In this document: piece by piece, positions 33,401 to 41,526 of the stretch
Layout: each line of letters starts with the position of its first letter
Position numbering within the stretch: position 1 is the first letter of the stretch
From: Aricia agestis
Taxonomy: Eukaryota; Arthropoda; Insecta; Lepidoptera; Lycaenidae
Length of the DNA stretch: 64,000 nt
Reading direction: 5' to 3'
Assembly (NCBI RefSeq): GCF_905147365.1
Contig: NC_056418.1
Span: forward strand, 10,167,262-10,231,261
Made by a program: the position numbers and the translations under genes
The notes under the pieces: model-generated
Database searches by the model: none
Told to the model about the DNA's origin: nothing
The model's input: the letters and a program-made list of their open reading frames with translations, nothing else

Positions 33401-36400
33401 AATTTTTATACACATTTCATGTAATGTGATGTTTTCTCATTTCCAATTTTTATTATTGAATCTGTTAAAGTGTGAGAAGAAACGTGTTGTTATTCTACGG
33501 GCAAGTTCAATATATAAGAAAATTATTTACAAATTAACATTTAACTAAGTATTAAAATTAATTGTTCAGATTCTCACTTTCGAATTTCGTAGCCCAGAGT
33601 CTACGATTACGTAGATATAATGTTGTAAAACTACGCCAACCGCCTTAATAATTACAAAATAGAATCCAATGTCTCAATTCATAATTTGTACAAAATTTTG
33701 TAATAAAATATCAGAAAAATACGAATTTTTAAATATGGAAATCTTTTTTAACCTAATTGAGTTGTTAATCAACACTTTTCTTTAGTTATACCTTCGCACG
33801 GTATATTAGGACAGTCTTAATAAATTCTGTCTACGCAAAATTTTATAAATTAAAAAGTTAGGCAACTACTAACTAACCAAGGTACGGGGTTTTAATGTAA
33901 AGAGGATTATTTTGCATTACGCTAGCCTACTGTTTATGTTCAAAAAATATTAATATCGCTTCATTTCGGTTTTTTTTTATAAAACTAGGAGTAATCGAGC
34001 CAACGGGTCACCCAATGGAAAGCTAGTACCGTCGCGCCTATGGACACTCGCTATATCAGAAGACCTGCAACAACCAACACACCTGCGACCTGCGTTGCCA
34101 GGCTTACATCAGAAGAGTTGAAGGTGAGTTGCTGGCCTGATTTTTAAACCAGTGTCACATTATTGAGATGAAAATATATTGTTTGTTATATGAAAATATC
34201 TTGTGTATCTAGAGCAATGCTTTATTAGAATATTTATGCAATTAACAGAGTTGTTCATATGCCACCAAAAAGAGTTATTTTATAGTGACTTAACATAATA
34301 TATTTTTTAGTTAATGTAACTTACTTAATGTTACAAAAAAATAGTTTTGGTGTACTTCAGTGTTATTTCTGCAGAACTTGACTTTCACAGTATATCAATT
34401 GAAAACTGCTGTCTTCAATTCCTTGTAGAACATAAGTAAACAACTTATTCAAATTCAATTTTAGAACAAGTTTTTAAAATACTTTGATCTACAACATGAA
34501 TTTAAAATTGATCTATTTTATATGCATCCAATAGCGCGTGATATGTATGTTATTTAGGTACATTATACCGTATACATTAGGTACCTTTTGATCGAGATCT
34601 TAGGTTAGACCGTTTCTTTTCTGCCCTAGTAGACAAGTGGCAAGCGATTATCGTAAACGCTAAATTCGCTTCGCTAGCGAAACTAATGTCAAATCCCATA
34701 CATTTTGTGGCGTTGGCGTTGGCGTTTACGATAATCGCTTGCCGCTTGTCTGGGCCCTCTGAAAATAATAAGTAATAATAACAATTATTAACATAATAAC
34801 AAACTCAAAACAAAATTAGTGTTTTATAAACGTATGGTATTCTATTATTCGTAGGTATATAATAATTGTAGTTCGATTGCTACGTGTCATTTTCAACATG
34901 ACATTGAATCTACGTTGTTTTTATTATTCGTAGTACGCAATATTACTGTTACTGATAACAACGCCTTTTTAGATTTTGTTCAATTTCAAATGATCATTTT
35001 TACGGGTTTGCAAAATAGAACTATAAAATACTAGATGACGCCCGTAACTCCGTTGCTCTTGAATTAGTTTATGGCGCATAAACCGTACATTTCTCCGGTA
35101 TCCAAAGTTTAGTATGCACTATGCAGATATGCATACTAAATTTCAACATAATCATTATAGCGGTTTAGGCGTGAATAGGAAACAGACAGACACATTTTCG
35201 CATTTATATTATTATGAATATCTACACAGGTTCACACTACAGGTTGAGTTTTCAATGCTCGTAGAACAACATAAAAAACTTTGAATTACCATAACGAGCC
35301 TCCTATTATACTTGAATAGTATATTTATTTTGAAAAGGAAAAACTAGTTTGTCCCTCCACGTATGAGTAAATTATGTTTGATTTTCCTCTTTGTTTATTT
35401 ATTCATTCATAAATAAAGTATAAATTATTAGCATGTTCCATTTACTGTTATTTTTATCGAAAATATCGATAATATTTTAGGACAAATTGTTATTTTAACT
35501 AACATTTATAAATTTTGAAATCACGAAGAACGTGGAGAAAAATATTGTAGTTAAGTGTTAATTCAAAGAACTGACCACACTATTTAAAAAGAAAGTTTAG
35601 ATATAATATAAAATTGTATTCTGCAATAACCTCATACTATCAAATAGCCATAATAATTGATAGTCAGTATGAGGTTTACCTTTAAATTTCTCAATGAGTA
35701 TTTTTGTCTTAACTTAAAAAAATATAAATATAATTAGATAATATTGTTTGGGGACCACATCGTAATGTATCCGTCTCTTGAGATGATCATGTGACTACTA
35801 CTTAAATGTTAATACCGACCTACTTCTTACAGTGAAATTACGAGTAATTTGTCATTTTACCCACGTAAAATATAAAGCGTTCATGAATTTCCTGGGGGAA
35901 CCACACATTTTTATCGCCCTCCATAATAATTGCATTTGAAATTATTTATTCCAAGAGTTATTAGAACTTAAAAAAGACAAAATGTTTAGTTATAACGTGA
36001 ATTAAAGTATTGTTGGTTATTTATTTGCATTGGGCTCCGAAACTACTAGGGAGTTGATAAATAAACATAGTTTAGAGGGAAGTAGCTACTTTTCTTAAAG
36101 GTGCAAAGATTACGGTTCTCGCGTACTTCTTAAAATTAATGATAGCGAATGACCGGCACTTTAGACGTAAAGTAACACGACAAAGTTAAAGATGGCAAAA
36201 TAAAAAAAACTTGGTAAGTATGTTTATTGGATTTCTAATCCTCGTCATTCGTTGAAATTTTTCGTTGATTTATTACATGTTTATGGCTTGTTTGATTTCG
36301 TTTCTGCTAACATTGTTTTCTAAGGATATTTGGGTTAATAATATGACTAACCTCGTATAGTAATGTTGTAGAATTTAGGCTAAATATTTATTCATCAACT

Positions 36401-36740
36401 TATTTAAACTTAAAAATATATTTATAATTTTTAAAAATTACTTAGTAATTATTTTAAAATTTAAACAAAACCAAAATTATAGCTTGTAATTAGAATAGAT
36501 AATAAAGAATATTACAAACATACAAGATACGCGCCAAACACATAACCCTCCTGGCAGTCGGGTAAAAAGTGAAAAGTAAAATCCAATCAAGGTATATAAA
36601 AACTTTATAAAAAAAATATTATTAAAAAAAGTTTGTAAGTTAAGAGAGTTGAGAGTGCGTTTCTTTTAGTCCTCGGTCACGTACCTTTGGTGTTGGCTGT
36701 TGTGGTGTTGGGCGGCGGAGGCGAGGGCGGCTGCTGTTGT
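15407..36740 (-). CDS. Orcokinin gene A (OKA and OKB precursors by alternative splicing)
   Basis: The orcokinin neuropeptide gene. Exons on the minus strand: untranslated exon 1 (about 36685-36740), exon 2 signal peptide (30126-30205), exon 3 (29282-29330), exon 4 OKB-specific (27569-27975), then OKA-specific exons 5 (27141-27249), 6 (19552-19653), 7 (17260-17376) and 8 (15407-15467). Exon 3 ends in phase 1 and can join either exon 4 (OKB, 175 aa) or exon 5 (OKA, 169 aa). OKA yields NFDEIDRSNLDSFV (between KR and KKR), NFDEIDQTSMPFPS (between KKR and KR) and a third EFDEIDLSGFPIGS unit. OKB yields eight xxDxxGG-type peptides. Orcokinins are secreted by brain neurons and gut endocrine cells of insects, with reported roles including control of ecdysteroid production in Bombyx. 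The span includes many transposons in the introns. The splice model rests on sites, phases and homology and has no transcript support here. Confidence 0.9.
15700..16430. other. Intron sequence without recognised features
   Basis: AT-rich sequence inside gene A intron 7. An ORF at 16082-16285 (minus) has no recognisable domain and I do not support it as a gene. Confidence 0.45.
16438..16680. mobile_element. MITE with AAGGTGACGC..GCGGCGTCAC ends
   Basis: Shares TTTTTCTCAACAATGACTAA and GTCTTTATCTTTGAATTACC with the copy at 62688-63150. Ends AAGGTGACGC and GCGGCGTCAC are inverted. Length about 240 bp. Confidence 0.75.
16903..17152 (+). mobile_element. MITE copy (GTCCACACTGTG family)
   Basis: TTTGTCCACACTGTGC at the left and CATAGTGCGGACATAGC at the right are imperfect inverted ends; the interior matches copies at 5090 and 57570. 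Confidence 0.7.
17260..17376 (-). CDS. Gene A exon 7 (OKA): two orcokinin units
   Basis: Acceptor GTGTTTCAG and donor GTAAGTT enclose 117 nt (phase 2 to 2). It encodes the end of the first orcokinin (RSNLDSFV, KKR), the whole second one NFDEIDQTSMPFPS and a KR site, then FAYRR and an acidic DDDGLV tail. Read through the donor, the next codon is TAA, so an unspliced message would stop one residue into the intron. Confidence 0.92.
17450..17640. repeat. Dispersed GGGTTCCGTACCCAAAGGGT repeat
   Basis: Inverted relative of 14180-14305, with a (GTCT)n stretch. It lies about 75 bp upstream of exon 7 in intron 6. Confidence 0.6.
17641..18600. other. Gene A intron 6, no recognised feature
   Basis: AT-rich sequence with no supported exon or bounded repeat. 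Confidence 0.45.
19467..19552 (-). repeat. Cluster of GGTAAGT-type splice-donor motifs
   Basis: On the plus strand ACTTACC occurs at 19479-19485, 19495-19501, 19521-19527, 19530-19536 and 19546-19552, with ACTCACC at 19504-19510 and GTTACC near 19467. The last ACTTACC is the real donor of exon 6; the rest follow it in the intron with the same GGTAAGT sequence. Confidence 0.9.
19552..19653 (-). CDS. Gene A exon 6 (OKA): spacer peptide and start of first orcokinin
   Basis: Acceptor TTATCTTGCAG, 102 nt (phase 2 to 2), donor GTAAGTG. It encodes MYGGKR, the spacer YQWPFMSPAEFAYYGEGLP, KR, and NFDEID, whose remainder is in exon 7. The split falls inside the orcokinin itself. Confidence 0.9.
20840..21012. 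mobile_element. Foldback MITE (ACATGGCGGTAGCGG family)
   Basis: GAAACATGGCGGTAGCGGTC and GACCGCTACCGCCATGTTTC are inverted, and pairing continues inwards through AACTTGTCATTTT. A shorter relative is at 48550-48680. Confidence 0.85.
21534..21739. mobile_element. MITE with GCGGGGCTAAAATGG ends, second copy
   Basis: Same termini, length and TA flanks as 14953-15158. Confidence 0.85.
21777..21983. mobile_element. MITE with ACAAAGTGATAATACTT ends
   Basis: ACAAAGTGATAATACTTCAG at the left and CACACCCTAAAGTATTTACT at the right are inverted, diverged ends. Relatives are at 11912 and 45955. Confidence 0.7.
22190..24880 (-). mobile_element. 5'-truncated CR1-like LINE
   Basis: Includes the reverse-transcriptase ORF (22803-24875), a 3' UTR of about 600 bp and a terminal microsatellite, read on the minus strand as repeats of ATTCTT near 22190-22212. 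Such short terminal repeats instead of poly(A) are usual for CR1-clade LINEs. The endonuclease part is missing. It is inserted in gene A intron 5, in the same orientation as the gene. Confidence 0.8.
22803..24875 (-). CDS. CR1-like LINE reverse transcriptase (690 aa, endonuclease missing)
   Basis: The open frame starts in the linker before the reverse transcriptase. Visible motifs are PIPKSPNPSSPQDLRPIS, YQSGFRRKHSTVTALLDVL, LLDYSRAFE, RGVPQGSILGPLLFILF, the catalytic MYADDTQIYIS near 23655-23690, and a C-terminal thumb with ARNLGVVID, RPYLSEELR and FKYAASRCWNNLP. The frame is uninterrupted but an upstream endonuclease ORF is absent, so the copy cannot move by itself. The start ATG is only the first one left after truncation. 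A degraded relative lies at 10245-10990. Confidence 0.93.
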   Translation of the reverse strand: MNNIDEIVTEFNRLITLLFDLHAPLKQVKIKRQSTPWLTDTVKKMMELRDRSFAKWKATKNMVHKKAYKDLKSLVISAIHCEKRAYFNKNINSNINKPKVLWKNIKNNLNLSKTNDNFLPNSCNDPNILNQHFLNIPGQPLECSSLQSYFESHSATSKSKFCFAPVTENEVLKIIQSIKSNATGTDNISLQMLNLTLPNTLKTITYIVNKSLQSSMFPSSWKIALIKPIPKSPNPSSPQDLRPISILPCLSKIVEKAVYNQVMNYLETNQILPKYQSGFRRKHSTVTALLDVLDNIITAQDQGMGTILVLLDYSRAFETISIPLLLSKLSYYGFEPSVIDWFRSYLTNRSQKVEITDSNGSKVYSECRDVPRGVPQGSILGPLLFILFSADLYKNIAHCRYHMYADDTQIYISFFPKDMLEALKKLNDDLQLIAEWSNSSGLVLNPIKSKFIVLGSKKQVADILAKRPTIMVNGQQIEQVSTARNLGVVIDSHLKFEQHMLEVTRGCFYRLKMLYKYRPYLSEELRIRLCETLVLSKLNYADTVIGNNLLARTEKLVQRVQNACVRFCFTVPPRAHVTPFINNANLLKMKARRKLHFAVLLFDIISTQTPSYLYEKLSWASEVNTRTRASRYRILTPQHRTATFRGSFKYAASRCWNNLPPPLRALKTKKTFSLHYRRHLLSIQRTVVNT
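24960..25650. other. AT-rich intron sequence, nothing recognised
   Basis: Part of gene A intron 5; no supported exon. Confidence 0.45.
25658..25882 (+). mobile_element. Helitron-like non-autonomous element, copy 1
   Basis: Starts TCCATACTAATATTATAAATG, has (GTCT)n, AACCGCTGAACCGATTT, GTCCCGGGAAAGGACATAGG, and ends GCGGGCGTCATCTAG before T. The TC start, CTAG end and lack of inverted repeats fit Helitrons. Other copies: 35031-35220 (minus), 41322-41526 (minus), 57841-58056 (plus); partial at 38175-38330 and 61755-62130. Confidence 0.75.
26319..26376. repeat. Direct repeat TAGAGATAGTATAATATTTT
   Basis: A 23-bp sequence occurs twice, separated by 11 bp. Confidence 0.85.
26410..26483. repeat. 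Perfect 35-bp-arm palindrome
   Basis: 26410-26444 and 26449-26483 are exact reverse complements around a 4-nt loop (GGTG). The centre reads ATACAGTAGGTGTACTGTAT. Confidence 0.95.
26497..26628. mobile_element. Short MITE with AAGGGCCT ends
   Basis: Left AAGGGCCTTTTTCACCACTT and right AAGTGGTGACACAGGCCCTT are imperfect inverted ends; internal AATAGCC/GGCTATT pairing continues. Confidence 0.75.
27141..27249 (-). CDS. Gene A exon 5 (OKA-specific spacer)
   Basis: Acceptor TGTGTGGACTAG and donor GTAAAC enclose 109 nt. It is the only phase (1 to 2) that links exon 3 to exon 6 without a stop. It encodes HKTRSGSPVSDGRLMRQVR, then EAHRLTYPQARRYELA and a split Ser. The SDGRLMR part resembles NDGMLMR in gene B exon 3, which supports both. 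The other two frames contain stops. Confidence 0.82.
27569..27975 (-). CDS. Gene A exon 4 (OKB): tandem orcokinin B peptides and stop
   Basis: Acceptor TTCATTCCAG, then a split Asp (G from exon 3) and 134 codons to TGA. After an acidic N-terminal spacer (DYRQQEALENFIKFLVQY) comes an array of eight 11-residue units: FVDSLGGGNFV, NLDSIGGGNFV, NLDSIGGSNFV, NLDSIGGSHFV, NLDHIGGPNLV, TLDSIGGGNFV, NLDSIGGGNFV and AVDPLGGANFI. They are separated mostly by a single Arg, twice by KK or KR. This is the orcokinin B layout known from insects such as Rhodnius and Bombyx. The stop makes it a terminal exon, so including it excludes the OKA exons. The last unit, ending in free Ile, is the most diverged. Confidence 0.95.
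28000..28270 (-). other. Possible cassette exon upstream of the OKB exon
   Basis: A strong donor (GTCG then GTGAGTATGG) ends an open stretch in phase 1, the phase needed by exon 4. Several CACAG acceptors precede it, one (before TGTTCACAATTCTGCAC) in phase 1. The protein it would add (VFTILHNPSAQCPQLC...) has no known motif. Repeats of ACACTGTGC run through it. It may be chance. Confidence 0.25.
28300..29275. other. Gene A intron 3, no recognised feature
   Basis: ORFs on both strands near 28705-29225 lack domains and I do not support them as genes. Confidence 0.45.
29282..29330 (-). CDS. Gene A exon 3, shared by OKA and OKB
   Basis: Acceptor TTTTTAAAAATTAG and donor GTAAGA enclose 49 nt (phase 0 to 1) encoding EQELSEEHSRGSFDAA plus one base. 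The polypyrimidine tract is weak. It is the branch point between the OKB and OKA forms. Confidence 0.88.
29345..30090. other. Gene A intron 2, AT-rich, nothing recognised
   Basis: No supported exon or repeat boundary. Confidence 0.45.
30126..30205 (-). CDS. Gene A exon 2: start codon and signal peptide
   Basis: Acceptor AATTTGTTCAG, 8 nt of leader (AATCAACA), ATG at 30195-30197, and 24 codons ending CAT CAG before donor GTGCGT. The signal core is VVIMTAATLLVCCCA with likely cleavage near AYS-HQ. The acceptor implies an upstream untranslated exon. Confidence 0.9.
30252..30590. mobile_element. Foldback MITE with arms of about 115-130 bp
   Basis: GGTTGCACCCACTGACCTCC at the left and GGAGGTCAGTGGTTGCACC at the right are inverted; pairing continues through CTGTTTTTTGTGCCT and ATCAGCGCCCCC.ATGCGGGGG. 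It ends 46 bp from the exon 2 acceptor. Confidence 0.88.
30720..31600. other. Gene A intron 1, no bounded feature
   Basis: AT-rich. Part near 31330-31490 (GGCTTCAACGATTTTCATGA...GAGCTAAGCTCGGTC) looks like an old transposon end but I cannot bound it. Confidence 0.4.
31605..31682. repeat. Dispersed CTACCACCGGTTCGGGAA repeat, second copy
   Basis: Same core as 14798-14862, followed by AAACTCGCACGGGGCCCACTT. Confidence 0.65.
32195..32290 (+). mobile_element. 3' part of SINE family C
   Basis: TTTCCGTTATCTGGTACCTGTAACAC to GACGTGGTGTGAAGCGTC matches the ends of the copies at 37.3, 42.2, 43.5 and 57.1 kb; the tRNA-like head is missing. Confidence 0.8.
32453..32655. repeat. Large foldback (arms about 85 bp)
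   Basis: ACTTGCACTTTTTCCACTAT at the left pairs with ATAGTGGAAAAAGTGCAAGT at the right, and pairing runs on through AAATTTAACTTAAACACGA to near the centre. Confidence 0.9.
32870..33320. mobile_element. Transposon remnant with CTAGCTGTCCCGGCAAAC start
   Basis: ACTAGCTGTCCCGGCAAACA at the left and AGCCGTTTCGGAGGAGTACG...GAGAATTTTATATATAAGAAG at the right resemble a lepidopteran non-autonomous transposon; the CTACCACCGGTTCGGG repeat is inserted inside. A related right end is at 39973-40225. Confidence 0.5.
33985..34135 (-). mobile_element. RTE/SINE 3' tail fragment
   Basis: GAGCCAACGGGTCACCCAATGGAAAG...GGCTTACATCAGAAGAG is a diverged copy of the tail seen at 53262-53400. Confidence 0.6.
34640..34752. 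mobile_element. Small foldback element
   Basis: ACAAGTGGCAAGCGATTATC and GATAATCGCTTGCCGCTTGT are inverted, around a GCGTTGGCGTTGGCGTTTACG part. Confidence 0.75.
35031..35220 (-). mobile_element. Helitron-like element copy
   Basis: Begins CTAGATGACGCCCGTAACTC on the plus strand, the complement of the family's 3' end; partly degraded. Confidence 0.65.
35225..36640. other. Gene A intron 1, AT-rich, nothing bounded
   Basis: No exon seen. A short hairpin is present near 35628-35680 (ACCTCATACTATCAA / TTGATAGTCAGTATGAGGT). Confidence 0.4.
36685..36740 (-). other. Probable untranslated exon 1 of orcokinin gene A
   Basis: GC-rich sequence rich in CAACA/CCGCC ends in CAACACCAAAG before a consensus donor GTACGTG. 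It starts about 25-30 bp downstream of a TATA box. Linking it to gene A is an inference from strand, position and the need for an upstream exon. Confidence 0.55.
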
Positions 36741-36762
36741 GGCTGCTCTGCCCCGGCCCGCG

Positions 36763-36770
36763 CTTATATA
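36763..36770 (-). promoter_or_regulatory. TATA box of probable gene A promoter
   Basis: TATATAAG on the minus strand inside a GC-rich island (36690-36800) with a GGGCGGGGC box just upstream; this island stands out from the AT-rich surroundings. Confidence 0.6.
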
Positions 36771-37308
36771 TCCCTGACGCTGGGCGGCCGAGCCCCGCCC
36801 ACAGTGTAACGATAGCTTATCATGTCCTAAGCGAGCTTTTAGCTATTTTCAGTTACGTCTTTTTAACTGCAGTTTCGACTCATATAACGCGGGAAATTTT
36901 ATTATATAATTAAAAAACAAACATACTTTCACATTCGTTTTATTATTATTTAATTAGGTTAGTTGTAACGTTAATTCGATTTATACTAAAATTTGTGTCG
37001 AATCCATTCCTTACACTTTACAGTAGTAAGAACTATCAATGCGTATTTTATTATAATTTATATTATATTTGGTTTGTTTTGTTAATTTACAATACTATAA
37101 TTATACTAGCTATAATTATACAAGCTAATCGGCAAACGTTGCCTTGCTATAATTATTTCGGAAATAAAAAAAATATTTTTATTTTTATACATGCTGGCCG
37201 ATTAGACATCTTAATCTACTCGCATTAATACTATTTCCAGCACCTACATCTTACATACCTAAATCTGGCATCTGGGGGCCTACTTAGACTCAATTTAAAG
37301 GTATTTGA

Positions 37309-37575
37309 CGACCGCTGTGGCTCAGTGGTGAGCGCGTTGGTAGCTCAAGCCGGGGGTCGCGGGTTCGAATCCCGCCGATGGAACAAAAAGTTTTCAATGT
37401 TCCCGGGTCTGGATGTATATTAAATATGTGTATGATATAATAAAAATCTTAAATATATGTATAGTATAAAAGTATTAAATATATTTCCGTTATCTGGTAC
37501 CTGTAACACAATTCCTTTAGGTACTTAGCACGGGGCCAGACTAACGTGGTGTGAAGCGTCCATAGATATTATTAT
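37309..37575 (+). mobile_element. tRNA-derived SINE, family C, copy 1
   Basis: A box TGGCTCAGTGGTGAGCGCG and B box GGTTCGAATCCC, then GGAACAAAAAGTTTTCAATG, an AT-rich middle, and the end GTGGTGTGAAGCGTCCATAG with (ATT)n. Not a working tRNA gene. Confidence 0.88.
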
Positions 37576-38174
37576 TTTATTATTATTTTAATATTTCTTG
37601 AGCTGATAATGATAAATTCTCATTAATTTTTCGAAGCTATACCGGAAACTTTTATATGAGGTGTAAAGGAAGAACCAAGATTAAATATTTAAAAATTCAT
37701 AATATTATACCTGTGGTACTCTACTGAGGGTTTGCTTACTCTTAAAAGTTTCAACCTTAAAACTATATTTTGAGATAATTAGTAGTAAAATTAAGGTGAC
37801 TTGGCTAAAATTACGTTGCAAGAACGTGTGACCACTCCTGCTATGTAGGAAATCGTACATTTTGATATTAATTACGCAATGCAACCTCCAAACTATGTCG
37901 ACAGAGTGTATTATGTTTCTACCTATGTACAAACTAACAGCATAAAGTGCCTGATAGACGTACGAACTTAAAGTATGCGGGTTTTAAGTTCGCGAACTTA
38001 CTCGGCTCGCAACGGTGACACACGAGAATCGCTCACACTGGATTACCATGCCCCCAGGCTCGCGACTCGCGGTTCTTTGCTGATACACAGGCGATTAAGA
38101 TCGTCGAGCCATAAGTTCGCGTACTTACTCGCACGTCTGTCACCCCTTTATGTATTCATACTTCCATAGTAATG

Positions 38175-38330
38175 TTATTTACGCGAAAATGTGTCTGTCT
38201 GTCTGTTGCCTATTCACGCCCAAACTAACTTTGCTGAAAGGTATAGACATACTTTGAGTCCCGAGAAAGGACATGGGATACTTTTCATTCCGGAAAAATT
38301 TACGGTTCCCGCGCGATAACCGATTCTCCG
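38175..38330 (+). mobile_element. Helitron-like fragment
   Basis: GTGTCTGTCTGTCTGTTGCC...GTCCCGAGAAAGGACATGGG...TTCCCGCGCGATAA matches the family but lacks the CTAG end. Confidence 0.6.
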
Positions 38331-38464
38331 CTTACATTGGAGCATATTCCAAGATCGCACAGAAATCGCCATTCTAAGAGTAGTGATTTGACATTGTATA
38401 ATTTTAAGTTACAGCATTGTAAACCTTATTTTAAAGATTAATTTCCTTCTCACTTTTTTTGGCA

Positions 38465-38610
38465 AAAACGTGGGCCCCGTGCGAGTTTCTTACGCCGGTT
38501 CTTTTCGCCGGGTTAGTTCCCGAACCGGTGGTAGGCATCGTGTAGACTTTCAGAGAACATTTCCAAAAATGTATTCTGAATAAAAAAAAAAGAGTTTGAG
38601 TTTGATTTTT
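38465..38610 (-). repeat. Dispersed CTACCACCGGTTCGGGAA repeat, inverted copy
   Basis: GTGGGCCCCGTGCGAGTTTC to GAACCGGTGGTAGGCATCG, then an A-rich end. Confidence 0.65.
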
Positions 38611-38810
38611 TTTGCACTGAAAAATAATAAGTAATAAATATTCATATTATATTTTAATAGCTGGCACAGCAAACAACAACAACAACAACGAAAACAAGCC
38701 ATTTACTTCGTTTCGGGTTTACGGACAGACCTAATAAACACACGAAAGGTTCAACCAAGTTTGTAAGGTGTGTTAATAATTTTCGCGCAATTTCTCCAAT
38801 AATTCTCTCT

Positions 38811-39004
38811 TTTTAAGCCCGGCCGCACATTGTCCTAAATTTCTGATCAGAAACAGTTGAACGTCCGCGCTGTCTCTTACATTTTGTACTGAGCCGAGTG
38901 AGCTCGAACTCGCCGGAAGGATATTTCGGATAGTGTGCGGGGTGGCGGTCCGGCGAAATTCAACTGTTTCTGATCCGAATTCGGACAATGTGCGGCCGGG
39001 CTTA
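38811..39004. mobile_element. MITE with TTAAGCCCGGCCGCACATTG ends
   Basis: The right end CAATGTGCGGCCGGGCTTAA is its exact complement; an inner pair GAAACAGTTGAA / TTCAACTGTTTC follows. Length about 195 bp. Confidence 0.9.
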
Positions 39005-39344
39005 ACCTATCAAATTCATGAGAATTGATATGATGTGGGCAAATCGGTACAGCCTGTATGACATAGAATATATAAAATAGAATTCATTTGATGACGTTGT
39101 AGCTTTTAACTTCAAAGTGCTGATACCAGTGACATTAACACATTAAAAATAATGATATTGTGTAAATACGCGTAAAGTCTCTCTTCTGAGCCGACGCACG
39201 AAATGTAAAAACAAAGACATTATCCCATCCATTATAATTTAGAAAGGTGTATTTAAATACGTCATAAGTAGAATTTTTACCAACAAAAAAATTATAAATT
39301 AAATCAAAAGTACAACTACGGCAAATAAAAGATACTTCATTGCA

Positions 39345-39705
39345 TTTTTTTTATGAAATAAACGAGCAAACGGGTCACCTGATGGAAAGCAACTTCCGTC
39401 GCCCATGGACACTCACAGCATTAGAAGAGCTGCAGGTGCGTTGCCGGCCTTTTATGAGGGAATAGGGTAATAGGGGAGGGTAGGGATGGGAAGGGAAGGG
39501 AAAAGGGAAGGGAAGGAAATTGGATTAGTTATATAGTTTACCGGAGGCCCAATCCCCTACGGATTGGGCCTCCGGTAAATTCACTCACTCAGCGAAACAC
39601 AGCGCAAACGCTGTTTCACACCGGTTTTCTGTGAGAACGTGGAGAAACCTCCAGTCGAGCCGGCCCATTCGTGCCGAAGCATGGCTCTCCCACGTATATA
39701 ACTTA
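39345..39705 (-). mobile_element. SINE with RTE-derived tail, copy 2
   Basis: Reverse orientation: A/T-rich end, AAACGGGTCACCTGATGGAA, GCAGGTGCGTTGCCGGCC, GGGAAGGGAAGGG variable part, then GCCGAAGCATGGCTCTCCCA. Confidence 0.85.
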
Positions 39706-39972
39706 ATTATTAAGTAAGTAGTAGTAAGTAGCACTGGTAACTATGTTATAGAAATTTTTAATTATATAATACTACATTTTAAACGCCAATTTTACGCACA
39801 ATTTTATGGTTTATCACCACCACAATATTATGTTTTTTATTTAGTCAACAACTAATCGAATATCCATCAAATATATTTTGTACCGTACACGAGATCAAAG
39901 TATGTATTTAGTACCGTACACGAGATCAAAGTATGTATTTTGAAAAGGGTCTTCCTAATGTATATTTCTTAC

Positions 39973-40225
39973 TAGCTGCAGCCCGTGACTTCATCCGCGT
40001 CCATGCCAACATTTATTTTCGTAAAGAATAAATTTTTTTAAATAAAAATAATGTATCCTATGTTACTTCTGATACCTCCAAGAGTATGTGCACAAAGTCT
40101 CATGATTACTTGTCAAGTAGTTTTTGCGTTTATACTCGCTAAGTTTTACGAAAATCGGTTGAGCCGTTTCAGAGGAGTTACACATTTTCACACCGTTTCA
40201 CACCGTGATACGAAAATTTTATATA
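39973..40225. mobile_element. Transposon remnant (CTAGCTGCAGCCCGTGAC)
   Basis: Left end TACTAGCTGCAGCCCGTGAC and right end GTTGAGCCGTTTCAGAGGAG...ACGAAAATTTTATATATTAG match the remnant at 32870-33320. Confidence 0.5.
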
Positions 40226-40250
40226 TTAGATAATAATAATTAAGGATTTT

Positions 40251-40385
40251 CCGCGTAGGCCACGTAGGCCTCGTAGCGGCGTAGCTTGTGGCGTAGCCGC
40301 GTAGACCTCGTAGCGGCGTAGCTTGTGGCGTAGCCGCGTAGGCCTCGTAACGGCGTAGCGCTGTGGCGTAGCACGCTCGTAGAGC
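40251..40385. repeat. GC-rich tandem repeat (GTAGCGGCGTAGC units)
   Basis: About three units of roughly 42 bp built from CGTAGGCCTCGTAGCGGCG and TAGCTTGTGGCGTAGCCG. Confidence 0.88.
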
Positions 40386-40605
40386 TTCTACGAGTCCTAC
40401 AACATTCCAAACTTCGCATGCGACTGCGATCGACAAAAATTCAAATGAAATGCCGCTTTATGAACTAGAATATTAGTTTCATTTTCTAAATTGGTCGAGC
40501 GACCAAAAACGCCGATTTGTAGTGGCGTAAACTAAAATAAAACCTATAGCCTAGTTCCCATGGTCCAGACTACAACAAGTCACAATATTACATACTATTG
40601 TCAGT

Positions 40606-40768
<163 letters not shown>

Positions 40769-40899
40769 TCGATCGTAACGCATAGTACACGATGCGGCGC
40801 GTACGGTGCGGACGAATGTGTGTGGTCACATCATTTTATACAACGTATTCATAAATGCGGTACGTGTGTGCTGATAAATGTGCGATCACCTTTAAAACA

Positions 40900-41045
40900 A
40901 ACGCCTCCGTGGTCCAGTGGTTAAGAGCGTGGCTCTAGACTCTGGACTCGGATGTCGTGGGTTCGAGTGCTCTTTTGTACTGCACACACACTTGGGCACT
41001 ATAAAATTACTCCTACGTAACTGCAGGCCTGGCCTGGCCTGATCA
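40900..41045 (+). mobile_element. SINE family A, internally deleted copy
   Basis: The tRNA-like head (CTCCGTGGTCCAGTGG, GTGGGTTCGAGTGCTC) joins directly to the 3' part (TTGTACTGCACACACACTTG...ATTACTCCTACGTAACTG). Confidence 0.8.
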
Positions 41046-41321
41046 CCTTTAAACGTCATTAAACATTATTATTACTATTTCTTTCCGATAACACATTCCC
41101 GAATTGAAGTTAATGACAAAAAGAAACTGGAGCAATTAATTCATTTCATGGGTAACGTTTACAATACCAAGGACCTCGTCGTTGATGGCCAGTCTAGTTT
41201 AATGTGAGCATAAATTACAAGTTACCGTTCGTTAGAGCGAGGCAACGTTGCTCCGTTGTGTTGCGTTGTGACGCTGCGCTGCAACGACGCGACGCTTCGA
41301 TAATCACGAACATATATTTTA

Positions 41322-41526
41322 CTAGATGACGCCGGCAACTCCGTTGCGCCAAACTCGTTTAACGCGCAGGAACCGTACATTTTTATGGGACAAAAAGTAT
41401 CCTATGTCCTTTCCCGGGACTCAAAGTATCTCCATGCCAAATGTCAGAAAAATCGGTTGAGTGGTTTGGGCGTGAAGAGGTAACAGACAGACAGACATAC
41501 TATCGCATTTATAATATTAGTATGGA
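41322..41526 (-). mobile_element. Helitron-like element copy
   Basis: CTAGATGACGCCGGCAACTC at the left to ATTATAATATTAGTATGGA-type right end; full length on the minus strand. Confidence 0.75.
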
